The notes: a model not told the origin generated them from the letters alone. 55,108 bases of DNA from Eubacteriales bacterium (GCA_030539285.1 JAUNSH010000013.1:1-55108); one strand, 5' to 3'; positions 7,226-16,650 are shown, counted from the first letter of the stretch. Translations and numbers: made by a program.

Positions 7226-7993
7226 ATGCTTCTGGCAATTGATATCGGAAATACCAATCTGGTGATTGGCTGCTTTCGTGACGACAAAATTCTTTTTAAA
7301 GCCCGCATTGCTACGGATCGCACCAGAACTTCGGACCAGTACGGTGTGGAAATCAAAAACATGCTGGAAGCATACGGCGTTAAACGGTCGGACATAGAGG
7401 ACTGCATTATTTCCTCAGTAGTCCCGCCGGTGTTCAACTCCGTGCGGACAGGTGTTATTAAAATCATTGGAAAGCAGCCTATGGTTGTCGGTCCCGGACT
7501 CAAAACCGGACTGAATATCCATGTGGACGTCCCTTCTCAGGTTGGCAGCGACCGGATCGTAATTGCGGTTGCGGCGCTGGCGGAATACAAAGCACCGCTG
7601 CTTCTGATGGATCTTGGCACCGCCACCACCATTGAAGCGGTGGAGCCGGACAACGTTTACATGGGCGGTGTGATCATCCCCGGTGTGCGGGTGTCTCTGG
7701 ACGCATTGACCAGCCGGGCCGCCCAGCTTCCGGGTATCAGTCTGGATCAGCCAAAGCAGGTCATAGGTAAAAACACCGTGGACTGTATGCGAAGCGGCAT
7801 GATGTACGGAACTGCTGCCATGATCGACGGACTGGTAGAACGGATGGAAGAAGAACTTGGCCACCGCTGTACCCTGATCGCTACCGGCGGCCTTGCCCAG
7901 TTCATTACGCCTCTGTGCAAGCGGGAGATCATTCTGGAAAAGGATCTTCTTCTGAAGGGCCTGAACATTATCTACAAAAAGAACAAAAAATGA
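7226..7993 (+). CDS. coaX: type III pantothenate kinase
   Basis: CoaX phosphorylates pantothenate, the first step of CoA synthesis, and is not feedback-inhibited by CoA. It is an ASKHA-fold kinase of 255 residues, the normal length. Visible motifs are LLAIDIGNTNLVIG at 2-15 (phosphate-binding loop), GSDRI in the pantothenate pocket, LLMDLGTATTIEA (catalytic Asp region) and GGVIIPGV. ATG 7226 follows AAGGAGGACAACCT. It is the second gene of the operon with the ECF S component and ends at a strong terminator. Confidence 0.96.
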   Translation: MLLAIDIGNTNLVIGCFRDDKILFKARIATDRTRTSDQYGVEIKNMLEAYGVKRSDIEDCIISSVVPPVFNSVRTGVIKIIGKQPMVVGPGLKTGLNIHVDVPSQVGSDRIVIAVAALAEYKAPLLLMDLGTATTIEAVEPDNVYMGGVIIPGVRVSLDALTSRAAQLPGISLDQPKQVIGKNTVDCMRSGMMYGTAAMIDGLVERMEEELGHRCTLIATGGLAQFITPLCKREIILEKDLLLKGLNIIYKKNKK

Positions 7994-8006
7994 TACATTC
8001 AGCAAG

Positions 8007-8034
8007 CCACTCCGCTTTAGCGGAGTGGTTTTTT
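8007..8034 (+). terminator. terminator after coaX
   Basis: Stem CCACTCCGC / GCGGAGTGG with loop TTTA, followed by TTTTTT. Confidence 0.9.
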
Positions 8035-8036
8035 CT

Positions 8037-8066
8037 GTGCTATTCCGGGTTCAGGCATCATAGGCT
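8037..8066 (+). promoter_or_regulatory. possible sigma-E promoter of the spoIIIA operon
   Basis: GTGCTATT (8037-8044) and CATAGGCT (8059-8066) are 14 bases apart, resembling the sigma-E pattern. Transcription would start almost at the ribosome-binding site of spoIIIAA (8072-8076), which argues for caution. Confidence 0.25.
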
Positions 8067-8084
8067 ATGCCAGGAGTGATGCAA

Positions 8085-8912
8085 ATGATTTGTGCGTGGA
8101 AACAGCTGCTCACTGTACTGCCGCCGGAGATTGGTACGCAGGTGGACAGTTCCGGGAGGGAAACGATGCAGGCCCTACGCCTGCGGCTCAACGCCCCGCC
8201 GGAAATGGTAACCGGTGCCGGAAGCGTCTGGCTGACGGGAACGGTAAAAAAAGAACACCTGAACTACGTGATCAATTCCGCCAGCCGCTATTCCCCATGG
8301 TGCGCCAGCACTATGGCAAGCGGCTACATTACAGCCCCCGGTGGGCACCGGATCGGTATTTGCGGCGATGCGGTATTCCAGCCTGACGCACCTGGCAGCT
8401 TTCAAAGGATCACGTCCCTGTGTATCCGTACGGCCCGGGATTATCCGGGCGCGTCTGACAAGATCCTGGATACCTGGAAGTCCATTCTGATCGTTGGCGC
8501 TCCCGGATGGGGCAAGACCACGCTGCTGCGGGACTTGGCAAGAAGAATCGCAAATGACCGTGTGGTTTGTGTCGTGGACGAGCGGGAGGAACTATACCCG
8601 GAGGGTATCCAGCGGGGAAGGCGGATGGATGTCCTGCATGGATTTCCAAAACCGCAGGGGGTGGATATGGTCCTTCGAACGATGGGGCCAGACTACATTG
8701 CCGTAGACGAAATCACCGCGGAGGAAGACTGCGCCGGACTGATCCAGGCAGCCAACTGTGGTGTGCGGTTGATCGCGACGGCCCATGGTGTCGGTATGCA
8801 GGATTTAAAGCGGAGAGCGCTGTATCAGTCCCTTCTGGACAGGAACATCTTTCAAACGTTTGTACTGCTCAAAAAGGACAAGTCCTACAGTGTGGAAAGG
8901 ATGATATCATGA
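8085..8912 (+). CDS. spoIIIAA: stage III sporulation protein AA (SpoIIIAA ATPase)
   Basis: SpoIIIAA is the cytosolic secretion-type ATPase of the SpoIIIA-SpoIIQ channel that links mother cell and forespore during engulfment. The 275-residue protein carries Walker A GAPGWGKTT at about 138-146, a Walker B-like VVCVVDERE, and YIAVDEIT followed by ATAHG further on. The ATG at 8085 is preferred to those at 8067 and 8079 because AGGAG at 8072-8076 lies eight bases before it. It is the first gene of a complete eight-gene operon in which consecutive genes overlap by a few bases; its stop overlaps spoIIIAB as ATGA. Confidence 0.94.
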   Translation: MICAWKQLLTVLPPEIGTQVDSSGRETMQALRLRLNAPPEMVTGAGSVWLTGTVKKEHLNYVINSASRYSPWCASTMASGYITAPGGHRIGICGDAVFQPDAPGSFQRITSLCIRTARDYPGASDKILDTWKSILIVGAPGWGKTTLLRDLARRIANDRVVCVVDEREELYPEGIQRGRRMDVLHGFPKPQGVDMVLRTMGPDYIAVDEITAEEDCAGLIQAANCGVRLIATAHGVGMQDLKRRALYQSLLDRNIFQTFVLLKKDKSYSVERMIS

Positions 8913-9421
8913 ACGCCAAATGGATTGGAGCGATATTTGTACTTGTCAGCTGCGGCGGATTTGGGTTCAGCATTGCCCACAGCTATCGGCAGCGGGAGCG
9001 TTTGCTTCACCAGCTGCTGAACGCTCTGGAAATGATGGCTTCGGAACTGGAATATCGTCTGACACCGCTGCCAGAGCTTTCCAGAAAAGCGGCAAGGGAT
9101 ACCTGCGGTGTACTGCGGGTCGTTTTTCTGAATCTGTGCAGAGAGCTGGACTGGCAGTCTGAGCCGGATGCGGGGAGCTGTATGCGGGCTGCCATGGAGA
9201 AATGCCCCGATCTGCCGGCCTGCCTGAGACGTCCGCTTCGCCTGCTGGGCCAATCGCTGGGATGTTTTGACCTTCCGGGACAGCTGCAGGGACTCAAATC
9301 GGTACAGGATGCCTGCCGCAGGGAGATAGCCCGGCTGGAGCGTAACCGGGATGTCCGACTGCGCAGCTATCAGACGCTGGGGCTTTGCGCCGGAGCGGCG
9401 CTGGTGATCCTGTTTGTATAA
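8909..9421 (+). CDS. spoIIIAB: stage III sporulation protein AB
   Basis: This 170-residue protein has an N-terminal membrane helix (about residues 5-22), a helical cytosolic or intermembrane body with LLHQLLNALEMMASELEYRL followed by TPLPE, and a C-terminal hydrophobic segment (LGLCAGAALVILFV). That arrangement is typical of SpoIIIAB, which resembles GspF-type platform proteins. The start overlaps the spoIIIAA stop in ATGA, and an open extension upstream in the same frame has no support. It acts in the mother-cell membrane as part of the SpoIIIA-SpoIIQ complex. Confidence 0.9.
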   Translation: MNAKWIGAIFVLVSCGGFGFSIAHSYRQRERLLHQLLNALEMMASELEYRLTPLPELSRKAARDTCGVLRVVFLNLCRELDWQSEPDAGSCMRAAMEKCPDLPACLRRPLRLLGQSLGCFDLPGQLQGLKSVQDACRREIARLERNRDVRLRSYQTLGLCAGAALVILFV

Positions 9422-9422
9422 T

Positions 9423-9617
9423 ATGGATATTGACCTCATTTTTAAAATCGCTGCGGTGGGAATCATTGTTTCCATACTAAATCAGGTGCTTTCTCGGTCA
9501 GGGCGGGAGGAGCAGGCTACCATGACAAGCCTTGCCGGGCTGGTGGTTGTTCTGATGATCCTGGCGCAGAAGATTGCGGAGCTGTTTGAACTGGTTAAGG
9601 ATCTGTTTGAATTCTAA
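9423..9617 (+). CDS. spoIIIAC: stage III sporulation protein AC
   Basis: A 64-residue protein with two membrane helices (about 4-20 and 36-55) and the conserved core ILNQVLSRSGREEQATMTSL characteristic of SpoIIIAC. It starts at ATG 9423, one base after the spoIIIAB stop, and its TAA shares one base with the spoIIIAD ATG, so the operon is translationally coupled. It is a small membrane subunit of the SpoIIIA channel. Confidence 0.93.
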   Translation: MDIDLIFKIAAVGIIVSILNQVLSRSGREEQATMTSLAGLVVVLMILAQKIAELFELVKDLFEF

Positions 9618-10003
9618 TGAGCGAGTTTTGGAAAACCACATCTCTTATCCTGCTGACAGTGGTACTCAGTCTGGCGGTCGGGAAGACGGAACGGGATATT
9701 TCCGCTGTTTTAGGGATGACGGCTCTGTGTATTGCGGCTTGCACGGCAGTGACCATTCTGGAGCCGGTTCTGGATTATCTGGTGGAGCTTCAGCGGCTGT
9801 TCAATTTGCCCGATGGACTGGTCAGCGTGCTGCTGAAAGCGGTGGGAATCGCATTGGTTGCGGAACTTTCCGCAACGGTCTGCACGGATGCCGGCAACGC
9901 ATCCCTTGGGAAAATGCTGCAAATACTGGGCGGAGCCGCAGTGCTGTCCCTGTCCGTTCCCATGTTTCGTACACTGATGACGATCATCAAGGAGATACTA
10001 TGA
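9617..10003 (+). CDS. spoIIIAD: stage III sporulation protein AD
   Basis: The 128-residue protein has three to four hydrophobic helices and the SpoIIIAD pattern of a conserved middle (LLKAVGIALVAELSATVCTD) followed by a hydrophobic C-terminus ending in TLMTIIKEIL. SpoIIIAD is related to SpoIIIAC and both are multi-pass channel components. The start shares a base with the spoIIIAC stop, and the last four bases overlap spoIIIAE. Confidence 0.93.
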   Translation: MSEFWKTTSLILLTVVLSLAVGKTERDISAVLGMTALCIAACTAVTILEPVLDYLVELQRLFNLPDGLVSVLLKAVGIALVAELSATVCTDAGNASLGKMLQILGGAAVLSLSVPMFRTLMTIIKEIL

Positions 10004-11040
10004 TTCGACTGCTTTCTTCTGTACTGCTTGTGCTGTGCCTGTGCCTGCCAGCTTCCGCCGCAGAATATACCGCTCCGGAGGTGCCGGATTCCGGACGCAA
10101 TCTGATGCCTGATGAGTCCTATCGCTTCGGTGACGGTCTTTCAGAGCTTCTGAAAAAGGCTTGTTCTCTGATCCGCCCGGACCTGGCTGAGGCGGCCAGG
10201 CTCTGTACGGGTATTATCGCGTCTGTGTTGCTTGTCAGTATCCTGCGCACCTTCTCCGGTTTTTCCAAGGACGCGGTGAATTTGTCCGGCGCTGTTATCA
10301 TATCCATTCAGCTGCTGACTTCCGCCAACTCCATGATTCGGCTTGGCTGCGATACGATCAACGAGCTGAGCAATTACGGGAAGCTGCTGCTGCCGGTGAT
10401 GTCTGCATCTCTTGCCGCACAGGGAGGTGTTACGTCTTCCACCGCACTGTATGTTGGCACGACTGTGTTTGACACGCTGCTTGGCAGTCTTGTTGCCAGA
10501 TTTTTTTCGCCAATGGTTTTTCTTCTTATGGCCCTGGGAATCGCGGGCTATGCGCTGGGGGATGACACGCTGAAAAAATTGCAGGATATGGGAAAGAGTA
10601 TTATAACCTGGAGCCTGAAAACGATCCTGATTGTCTACACGGCTTACATGGGGATCACCGGTGTTGTCAGCGGAACAACAGACGCCGCGGCATTGAAGGC
10701 AGCGAAGTTGACAATTTCTACCGTCGTCCCTGTGGTCGGTGGAATTCTGTCTGACGCGTCGGAGGCTGTGCTGGTCAGCATCGGCACCATGAAGAACGCG
10801 GCCGGCATCTACGGAATCCTTGCAGTGGCAGCAATTTTTCTGGAACCCTTTCTAAGGATCGGTGCCCACTATCTGGTGCTGAAAGGAACCGGAGCTGTCT
10901 GCACAGTTCTTGACCCAAAAGGCGTTGGAGGTTTGCTTGACGTTTTTTCTGCCGTGATGGGATTGATTCTTGCCATGACCGGGACGTGCTGCCTGCTGCT
11001 TCTGATCAGTACCGTGTGCTTTCTGCGGGGTATGGGCTGA
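10000..11040 (+). CDS. spoIIIAE: stage III sporulation protein AE
   Basis: The largest membrane subunit of the channel, 346 residues. A cleavable-looking signal sequence (MIRLLSSVLLVLCLCLPASA) is followed by an acidic stretch and then about seven membrane helices with long Gly/Ala-rich segments. ATG 10000 has GGAG upstream and overlaps spoIIIAD by four bases; longer open sequence upstream in this frame runs antisense to the logic of the operon and is not used. Its stop overlaps the spoIIIAF start. Confidence 0.94.
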   Translation: MIRLLSSVLLVLCLCLPASAAEYTAPEVPDSGRNLMPDESYRFGDGLSELLKKACSLIRPDLAEAARLCTGIIASVLLVSILRTFSGFSKDAVNLSGAVIISIQLLTSANSMIRLGCDTINELSNYGKLLLPVMSASLAAQGGVTSSTALYVGTTVFDTLLGSLVARFFSPMVFLLMALGIAGYALGDDTLKKLQDMGKSIITWSLKTILIVYTAYMGITGVVSGTTDAAALKAAKLTISTVVPVVGGILSDASEAVLVSIGTMKNAAGIYGILAVAAIFLEPFLRIGAHYLVLKGTGAVCTVLDPKGVGGLLDVFSAVMGLILAMTGTCCLLLLISTVCFLRGMG

Positions 11041-11507
11041 TGGATAGTCTGCGGGAATATGTGATCAGTATTGTGGCTGCTGCAATGCTCAGCGGTGTCC
11101 TGATTCGATTGACACAGAACAGCGGAGCGAAAGAAATCATCAGAATGCTGTGCGGTATCTTTATGACGATTGTTCTGGTCCAGCCGATCGTTGGCAGAAA
11201 GGATATCCTCTGGGAGTCCATTCTGCCGGAAGTGAATCAGCAGGCGGAGGTAATTTCTGCGGAAGGCACCGCGGCGGCAGACAATATTAGAAGGGAATTC
11301 ATAAAACAGCGCGTGGAAACATATATCTTAAGCAGAGCCGAGACAATGGAAGCAGACATACAGGCAAGCGTTACACTTGATGCGGATTGCGTTCCTGCAG
11401 GTGTAACGATTACAGGCAGCATATCTCCTCTGAACAGGAGCAAATTGACACAGATCATTGCTTCTGAATTGGGGATCCCAAAGGAGCAGCAGGAATGGAT
11501 TGGGTAG
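11040..11507 (+). CDS. spoIIIAF: stage III sporulation protein AF
   Basis: A 155-residue protein with two N-terminal membrane helices (about 8-25 and 35-52) and a soluble C-terminal ring-building-like domain. This is the SpoIIIAF architecture, with the typical motif VQPIV after the second helix. ATG 11040 overlaps the spoIIIAE TGA by one base. It overlaps spoIIIAG by 13 bases. It probably forms part of the ring stack in the intermembrane space together with AG and AH. Confidence 0.9.
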   Translation: MDSLREYVISIVAAAMLSGVLIRLTQNSGAKEIIRMLCGIFMTIVLVQPIVGRKDILWESILPEVNQQAEVISAEGTAAADNIRREFIKQRVETYILSRAETMEADIQASVTLDADCVPAGVTITGSISPLNRSKLTQIIASELGIPKEQQEWIG

Positions 11508-11989
11508 CAGGCAAACGTGTGGTTCAGGATTTTCTGAAAAAATACAGTCTCGCGATCATTGTGCTGCTGGCCGGAATCCTTCTGCTTACGCTCCCGGGTG
11601 GAGAAGAAGAGGAGCAGACACCGGTGCCTGTCATACAGGAAGTCTCGCTTCAGGATTCTCTCGAAAAAATACTAAGTGAGATTTCCGGTGCGGGTAAGGT
11701 ATCCGTTCTGCTGACGCAGGCTGCGGGTGAAGAAACCATCTATCAGACCGATGACAACGTATCCATGGAGGATGGAGGAAACACCAGCCGCAGGGAAACT
11801 GTGCTGGTTTCCGGCTCTGGCAGGGAAGAAACCGGGCTGATCCGCCAGGTAAAGTCCCCAACCTATTTAGGAGCGGTCATCGTATGTCAGGGGGCTGATA
11901 ACGCTTCGGTCCGTCTGGCAATTGTGGAGGCGGTCAGAAGTGCCACCGGGCTTACCACCGACCGAATCAGTGTGTTGAAAATGAAATGA
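11495..11989 (+). CDS. spoIIIAG: stage III sporulation protein AG
   Basis: A 164-residue single-pass protein with its membrane helix at about residues 20-35 (AIIVLLAGILLLTL), an acidic linker and a C-terminal ring-building motif domain (SLEKILSEISGAGKVSVLL and, near the end, VRLAIVEAVRSATGL). In Bacillus, SpoIIIAG forms a large ring like those of type II and III secretion systems. GGAGCAGCAGGA precedes ATG 11495. The gene overlaps spoIIIAF and just touches spoIIIAH. Confidence 0.94.
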   Translation: MDWVAGKRVVQDFLKKYSLAIIVLLAGILLLTLPGGEEEEQTPVPVIQEVSLQDSLEKILSEISGAGKVSVLLTQAAGEETIYQTDDNVSMEDGGNTSRRETVLVSGSGREETGLIRQVKSPTYLGAVIVCQGADNASVRLAIVEAVRSATGLTTDRISVLKMK

Positions 11990-12003
11990 ATGGAGGCATT
12001 TTT

Positions 12004-12567
12004 ATGAAAGTTTGGAAGAAGAATCTGGTTGCTGCCGCAATTCTGGTGACAGTCTGCGCAGGTATTTATGTCAACTGGCTGTATACAGAGGACAAAACAG
12101 CCGCCAGTCTGGAGGATTCTCTGGACACGCAGAAGGTTATGAACGAGGACACCTTGGTACTTAGTGGGGACATGGAGGCGATCGCGGCGGGAGAAGACGT
12201 GACCTCCACAGCCACGGACTATTTTGCCGCCGTGCGTTTGTCCCGGCAGCAGGCCAGAGACAACGCTGTGAACCTGCTTCAGGAAGCGATGGCCTACAGC
12301 GGCAGCGAAAGCTCCAAGGATGTGGAGTCCGCCATGGAGCTGGAGGAGATCGTACAGACCGCGCTGAGTGAAGCCCAGATCGAGAGCCTGATCATCGCAA
12401 AGGGCTATGCTGACTGCGTTGCTTATATGTCCGGGGAAGGAATCTCTGTGGCTGTGTCTTCCCCCGAAGGTGGCTTGCAGCAGGCAGATGTGGCGGTGAT
12501 AGCGGATATCGTTATGACCCAGTCCGATTATTCTCTGGATGATATTCGGGTCGTGGAAGTTCAGTGA
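12004..12567 (+). CDS. spoIIIAH: stage III sporulation protein AH
   Basis: SpoIIIAH is the mother-cell partner of forespore SpoIIQ; the two form the zipper across the intermembrane space that drives and stabilises engulfment. The protein has one N-terminal membrane helix (about 6-25), a charged linker and a C-terminal YscJ/FliF-like ring domain. The start is taken at ATG 12004, ten bases after GGAGG; the earlier ATG at 11986 overlaps the spoIIIAG stop and has no good ribosome site. It is the last gene of the operon, followed by a terminator. Confidence 0.92.
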   Translation: MKVWKKNLVAAAILVTVCAGIYVNWLYTEDKTAASLEDSLDTQKVMNEDTLVLSGDMEAIAAGEDVTSTATDYFAAVRLSRQQARDNAVNLLQEAMAYSGSESSKDVESAMELEEIVQTALSEAQIESLIIAKGYADCVAYMSGEGISVAVSSPEGGLQQADVAVIADIVMTQSDYSLDDIRVVEVQ

Positions 12568-12575
12568 AACACAAA

Positions 12576-12622
12576 CAGGAATCCCCGCAGGCGGTGAAGA
12601 ACGTCTGCGGGGATTTCTGTTA
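12576..12622. terminator. terminator between spoIIIAH and the glycosyltransferase gene
   Basis: Stem AATCCCCGCAG / CTGCGGGGATT with a loop of about 14 bases and pyrimidine tail on both strands. The convergent glycosyltransferase stop codon lies at its right edge. Confidence 0.75.
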
Positions 12623-13558
12623 CTGTTCGGTATAATCCAGCACTTCCTTGGCAATATAGATGGGACGATCCTTGCTCTGCTCAAAGATCCTGCCCACATA
12701 CTCACCGATGATTCCGATGCAGAACAGTTGGACACTGCTGAACAGGAGGATCAGGACGATAATGGTTGCGTAGCCTGGAACGGCGATTCCCCACACCAGT
12801 TTCTCGATAATGACCCAGATCAGGTAAAGGATCGCAATGATTCCCGAAACGCTTCCCAAAACCGTTGCCAGCCGAAGCGGGGCGGTGGAGAATCCGATGA
12901 TTCCCTCAATGGCATACTCCACCAGCTTCCAGAAGCTCCACTTAGTGGTGCCGGAGGCACGCTCACAGGCAGTATAGGGGATAAATTTGGTTTCATATCC
13001 TACCCATGCAAACAGACCCTTGGAAAAGCGGTGATACTCAGAAAGCTCCAGCAGGCTGTCACGGACGCTGCGGCGGAAGGTCCGAAAATCGCTGGCATCC
13101 GGTTGGAGCGATACCCGGGAGAGCTTGTTGATCAGGGTATAAAAGCTCTTTTTAAAGAAAGAGAGTACCTTGCCCTCGCCGCGGCGGTCCTGATAAGCTG
13201 CAACCACATCCACTTCCGGTTCCTCGTCCAGAATGCGAACCATATCCCGAACGATTTCCGGCCTTTGCTGTAAATCCGCGTCGATCAGGGAGATATACTC
13301 ACCTCGGGCGTGCTCCAAACCGGCGTAAAGGCCTGCTTCTTTACCGAAGTTTCGGGAAAAAGAGATGACCTGAACCGGGCACTTCTGTGCGGCGTGGATC
13401 TTTTTTAAATTATGCAGCGTCGCGTCCCGGCTGCCGTCGTTGACAAATACGATCTCGTAGTCATAACCGCAGTCGGAGAACGCGGAAATGACAGCTTCCT
13501 GAAAAGCCGCCACATTTTCTGCTTCATTATAGCAGGGAACTACCAATGATAACTTCAT
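12620..13558 (-). CDS. GT2 glycosyltransferase, polyprenyl-phosphate sugar transferase type
   Basis: This is a DPM1/GtrB-like enzyme that moves a sugar from a nucleotide sugar to undecaprenyl phosphate at the inner face of the membrane. A GT-A fold fills residues 1-225 (LSLVVPCYNEAENV, FVNDGSRDAT, SLIDADLQQRPE with the DxD-like metal site, and ERASGTTKWSFWKL). Two C-terminal membrane helices follow (about 235-260 and 268-295). ATG 13558 is chosen over an in-frame GTG at 13567. It stands alone, so the accepting polymer (wall teichoic acid, lipoteichoic acid or other glycan) cannot be told. Confidence 0.88.
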   Translation of the reverse strand: MKLSLVVPCYNEAENVAAFQEAVISAFSDCGYDYEIVFVNDGSRDATLHNLKKIHAAQKCPVQVISFSRNFGKEAGLYAGLEHARGEYISLIDADLQQRPEIVRDMVRILDEEPEVDVVAAYQDRRGEGKVLSFFKKSFYTLINKLSRVSLQPDASDFRTFRRSVRDSLLELSEYHRFSKGLFAWVGYETKFIPYTACERASGTTKWSFWKLVEYAIEGIIGFSTAPLRLATVLGSVSGIIAILYLIWVIIEKLVWGIAVPGYATIIVLILLFSSVQLFCIGIIGEYVGRIFEQSKDRPIYIAKEVLDYTEQ

Positions 13559-13594
13559 TTTGGTCACTCACAATACGTATTAGATAGATACTTT

Positions 13595-13623
13595 ATTATA
13601 TTGGATACATACTAAAACGTCAA
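13595..13623 (-). promoter_or_regulatory. sigma-A promoter of the glycosyltransferase gene
   Basis: On the reverse strand TTGACG (13623-13618), 17 bases and TATAAT (13600-13595). Confidence 0.75.
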
Positions 13624-13662
13624 GCAAAAAGATATTCGAAATAAAACAGTGCAAGGAATTGG

Positions 13663-13691
13663 TTGACAATTCACAGAAAATATGCTAATTT
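13663..13691 (+). promoter_or_regulatory. sigma-A promoter of the valS leader
   Basis: TTGACA (13663-13668), 17 bases and TAATTT (13686-13691), just upstream of the T-box leader. Confidence 0.7.
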
Positions 13692-13697
13692 AAGCAG

Positions 13698-13930
13698 GTA
13701 AACGCATAGATGGGGAGGTTCTGCTTCCTGAACCGGAAAGAGAGTACCCGGCTGGTGTGAGGGTATGCGGTGGAAAGCGGATGGTCGCCCTGGAGCGGAT
13801 TTCCTGACTCTGTTAGGGAAGTACGGGTCTGCCCGTTACAGCAGTTTAAAGTGCCCGAAAGGGAATTCAGGTGGTACCGCGGAAAAACTTTCGCCCTGAG
13901 TCATTGCGACTCGGGGCGTTTCTTATTTTA
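13698..13930 (+). ncRNA. T-box leader regulating valS
   Basis: The conserved T-box sequence AGGTGGTACCGCGG lies at 13869-13882. It precedes a terminator with stem CGCCC-GAGTC / GACTC-GGGCG (13892-13918) and a T-rich tail. The 5' part can fold into the stem I region, and a GTC at 13784-13786 is a candidate valine specifier. Uncharged tRNA(Val) should stabilise the antiterminator and switch on valS. The specifier choice is tentative. Confidence 0.92.
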
Positions 13931-13946
13931 CAAAGGAGCGAAGAAA

Positions 13947-16592
13947 ATGGCAAGAGAATTACCAAAGGTCTACGAGCCTCAGCAGGTCGAGTCCCGGATC
14001 TACCAGATGTGGCAGGACGGCGGCTACTTCCATGCGGAAAAGGACGAAAGCAAAAAGCCCTTCACCATTGTGATGCCCCCTCCAAATGTTACCGGTCAGC
14101 TGCACATGGGCCACGCCATGGACGCAACCCTGCAGGATACCCTGATCCGGTTCAAGCGGATGCAGGGCTACAACGCCCTGTGGGTTCCTGGCGTTGACCA
14201 CGCCGGCATCGCCACGCAGATCAAGGTGGAGGAAGAACTGCGCAAGGAAGGTCTGACCCGCTATGACTTGGGCCGGGAAAAGTTCCTGGAGCGTGTCTGG
14301 GACTGGAAGAACAAGTATGGTAACCGGATTGTAGAGCAGCAGAAGAAGCTGGGTGCTTCCTGCGACTGGGACCGTGCCCGGTTCACTATGGACGAGGGCT
14401 GCTCTAAGGCAGTCCGTGAGGTGTTTGTCTCTCTGTACGAAAAGGGCCTGATCTATAAAGGCAGCCGGATCATCAACTGGTGCCCCCACTGTGTCACCGC
14501 CCTGTCTGATGCTGAGGTGGAATATGTGGACAAGCCAGGCCACCTGTGGCACATCCGCTACCCCCTGGCGGACGGCACCGGCGAAGTGATCGTGGCGACC
14601 ACCCGTCCCGAAACCATGCTGGGTGACTCTGGTGTCTGCGTCAACCCCAACGACGAGCGCTACAAGGATATTGTTGGCAAGAAGGTCATTCTGCCGCTGG
14701 TCAATAAGGAGATCCCTGTTGTGGCTGACGACTATGCCGAGATGGAGTTCGGCACCGGCTGCGTCAAAATGACCCCCGCCCACGACCCCAACGACTTTGA
14801 GGTGGGCCTGCGGCACAATCTGGAGGTCATCCGGGTCCTGGACGACAAGGGCGTTGTCAACGAGTTTGGCGGCAAGTATCAGGGCCTTGACCGCTATGAG
14901 GCCCGCAAGCAGATCGTTGCGGATCTGGAAGCTGGCGGATATCTGGTGAAGGTGGAGGACTACTCCCACAATGTGGGCACCTGCTACCGCTGCCATCAGG
15001 ACGTGGAGCCCATCATCTCTGCCCAGTGGTTTGTCAAAATGAAGCCTCTGGCCGAGGAAGCCATCCGCGTCGTGAAGGAAGGGGAAACGAAGTTCGTTCC
15101 CGACCGTTTCAGCAAGACCTATATGAACTGGATGGAAAATGTCCGTGACTGGTGCATTTCGCGCCAGCTCTGGTGGGGGCATCAGATTCCTGCCTGGACC
15201 TGCGCCGACTGCGGTCATATCACTGTCTCCCGGGAGGATGCCTGCAAGTGCGAAACGTGCGGCAGCACCAACATCACCCGGGAGGAGGACGTGCTGGATA
15301 CCTGGTTCTCCTCCGCCCTGTGGCCCTTTGAGACCCTGGGCTGGCCCGAAAAGACTGAGGACTTTGACTATTTCTATCCCACGGACGTGCTGGTCACCGG
15401 CTACGACATTATCTTCTTCTGGGTCGCCAGAATGATCTTCTCCGGCTGCGAGCACACCGGCAAGACCCCCTTCCACACGGTTTTGATCCACGGCCTGGTC
15501 CGGGATAATCTGGGCAGAAAGATGTCCAAGTCTCTTGGTAACGGCATTGACCCGCTGGAAATGATCGACAAATATGGCTGTGATGCCCTGCGGATGAACA
15601 TGGTCACCAGCAACTCTCCCGGCAACGATATGCGCTTCTACACCGAGCGCTGCGAGGCCATGCGGAATTTTGCCAATAAGCTGTGGAATGCTTCCCGCTA
15701 CGTCCTGATGAATCTGAGTGAGGACGCTGTCAATGTGCTGCCCTCCGCTGATAAGCTGGAAACCCCCGACAAGTGGGTGCTGTCCAAGCTGAATACCCTG
15801 ATCGCCGAGGTTACCGAGAATCTGGAAAAGTACGAGCTGGGCGTGGCTGTCCAGAAGGTGTACGATTTCATCTGGGATACCTACTGCGACTGGTATATCG
15901 AGCTGACCAAGGCCCGGCTGTATTCCGAGGATGCCGGTCGAAAGCAGACGGCCCTTCAGGTGCTGGTCTACGTTCTGGATCAGATTCTGCGGCTGCTGCA
16001 TCCCTTCATGCCCTTCATCACTGAGGAGATTTGGCAGAGCATTCCTCATGAAGGCACGGCTTTGATCGTCGCACAGTGGCCCCAGTACCGGCAGGAGCTG
16101 GATTTCGGCGCCGAGGAGAGCCATATGGAGTCCGTCATGGAGGCCATCCGCGCCATCCGTGCCCGCCGGACGGAGATGAACGTCCCGCCCAGCAAGAAGG
16201 CTGCTCTGTATATCCTGACCAACAAGCCCCAGGTGTACACCGAGGGTGAGGGCTTTATTCAGAGACTGGCCTATGCTGACACCGTGACGCTGCTGAGCGC
16301 GGAGCCGGAGAATCTGGACGGAATGGTGACCATTACCACCGCCGACGCCAAGCTCTATATCCCCATGGGACAGCTGGTGGATGTGGCAAAGGAACTGGAT
16401 CGGATTGCCAAGGAGCTGGCGGATGCCAGAAAGTTCCTGGCTTCCGTGGAAGGAAAGCTGGCCAACGAAAAGTTCGTTTCCCGAGCCCCTGAGGCAGTTG
16501 TGGAAGCGGAGCGTCAGAAGGCCCAGAAGACCCGTGACCTGATCGCCCAGTTGGAGCAGAGCGAAGCGGCCATGAAGAAACTGGCAAACTAA
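13947..16592 (+). CDS. valS: valyl-tRNA synthetase
   Basis: Class I aminoacyl-tRNA synthetase of 881 residues, the normal ValRS size. [14 protein letters not shown] near residue 52 is the HIGH motif region. An editing CP1 domain lies within 200-370, [12 protein letters not shown] near residue 525 is the KMSKS loop, and the C-terminal ValRS coiled coil covers about 815-880. ATG 13947 follows AAAGGAGCGAAGAAA; upstream open sequence in this frame is T-box leader, not coding. Expression should respond to valine-tRNA charging through the leader. Two hairpins end the transcript. Confidence 0.97.
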   Translation: MARELPKVYEPQQVESRIYQMWQDGGYFHAEKDESKKPFTIVMPPPNVTGQLHMGHAMDATLQDTLIRFKRMQGYNALWVPGVDHAGIATQIKVEEELRKEGLTRYDLGREKFLERVWDWKNKYGNRIVEQQKKLGASCDWDRARFTMDEGCSKAVREVFVSLYEKGLIYKGSRIINWCPHCVTALSDAEVEYVDKPGHLWHIRYPLADGTGEVIVATTRPETMLGDSGVCVNPNDERYKDIVGKKVILPLVNKEIPVVADDYAEMEFGTGCVKMTPAHDPNDFEVGLRHNLEVIRVLDDKGVVNEFGGKYQGLDRYEARKQIVADLEAGGYLVKVEDYSHNVGTCYRCHQDVEPIISAQWFVKMKPLAEEAIRVVKEGETKFVPDRFSKTYMNWMENVRDWCISRQLWWGHQIPAWTCADCGHITVSREDACKCETCGSTNITREEDVLDTWFSSALWPFETLGWPEKTEDFDYFYPTDVLVTGYDIIFFWVARMIFSGCEHTGKTPFHTVLIHGLVRDNLGRKMSKSLGNGIDPLEMIDKYGCDALRMNMVTSNSPGNDMRFYTERCEAMRNFANKLWNASRYVLMNLSEDAVNVLPSADKLETPDKWVLSKLNTLIAEVTENLEKYELGVAVQKVYDFIWDTYCDWYIELTKARLYSEDAGRKQTALQVLVYVLDQILRLLHPFMPFITEEIWQSIPHEGTALIVAQWPQYRQELDFGAEESHMESVMEAIRAIRARRTEMNVPPSKKAALYILTNKPQVYTEGEGFIQRLAYADTVTLLSAEPENLDGMVTITTADAKLYIPMGQLVDVAKELDRIAKELADARKFLASVEGKLANEKFVSRAPEAVVEAERQKAQKTRDLIAQLEQSEAAMKKLAN

Positions 16593-16605
16593 GTAAATTA
16601 TGAAA

Positions 16606-16646
16606 GCAGGGTGCAGACCGTTGGTTTGTGCCCTGCTTATATTTTT
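16606..16646 (+). terminator. terminator after valS
   Basis: Stem GCAGGG-GCA-ACC / GGT-TGT-CCCTGC around a short loop, then TTATATTTTT. Confidence 0.8.
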
Positions 16647-16650
16647 GAAG

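Noticed and set aside
13959-16124. Long open frame of 721 codons antisense to valS
   Set aside because: valS is certain on the other strand. The antisense frame is a by-product of GC-rich codon use and has no recognisable domain or ribosome site.
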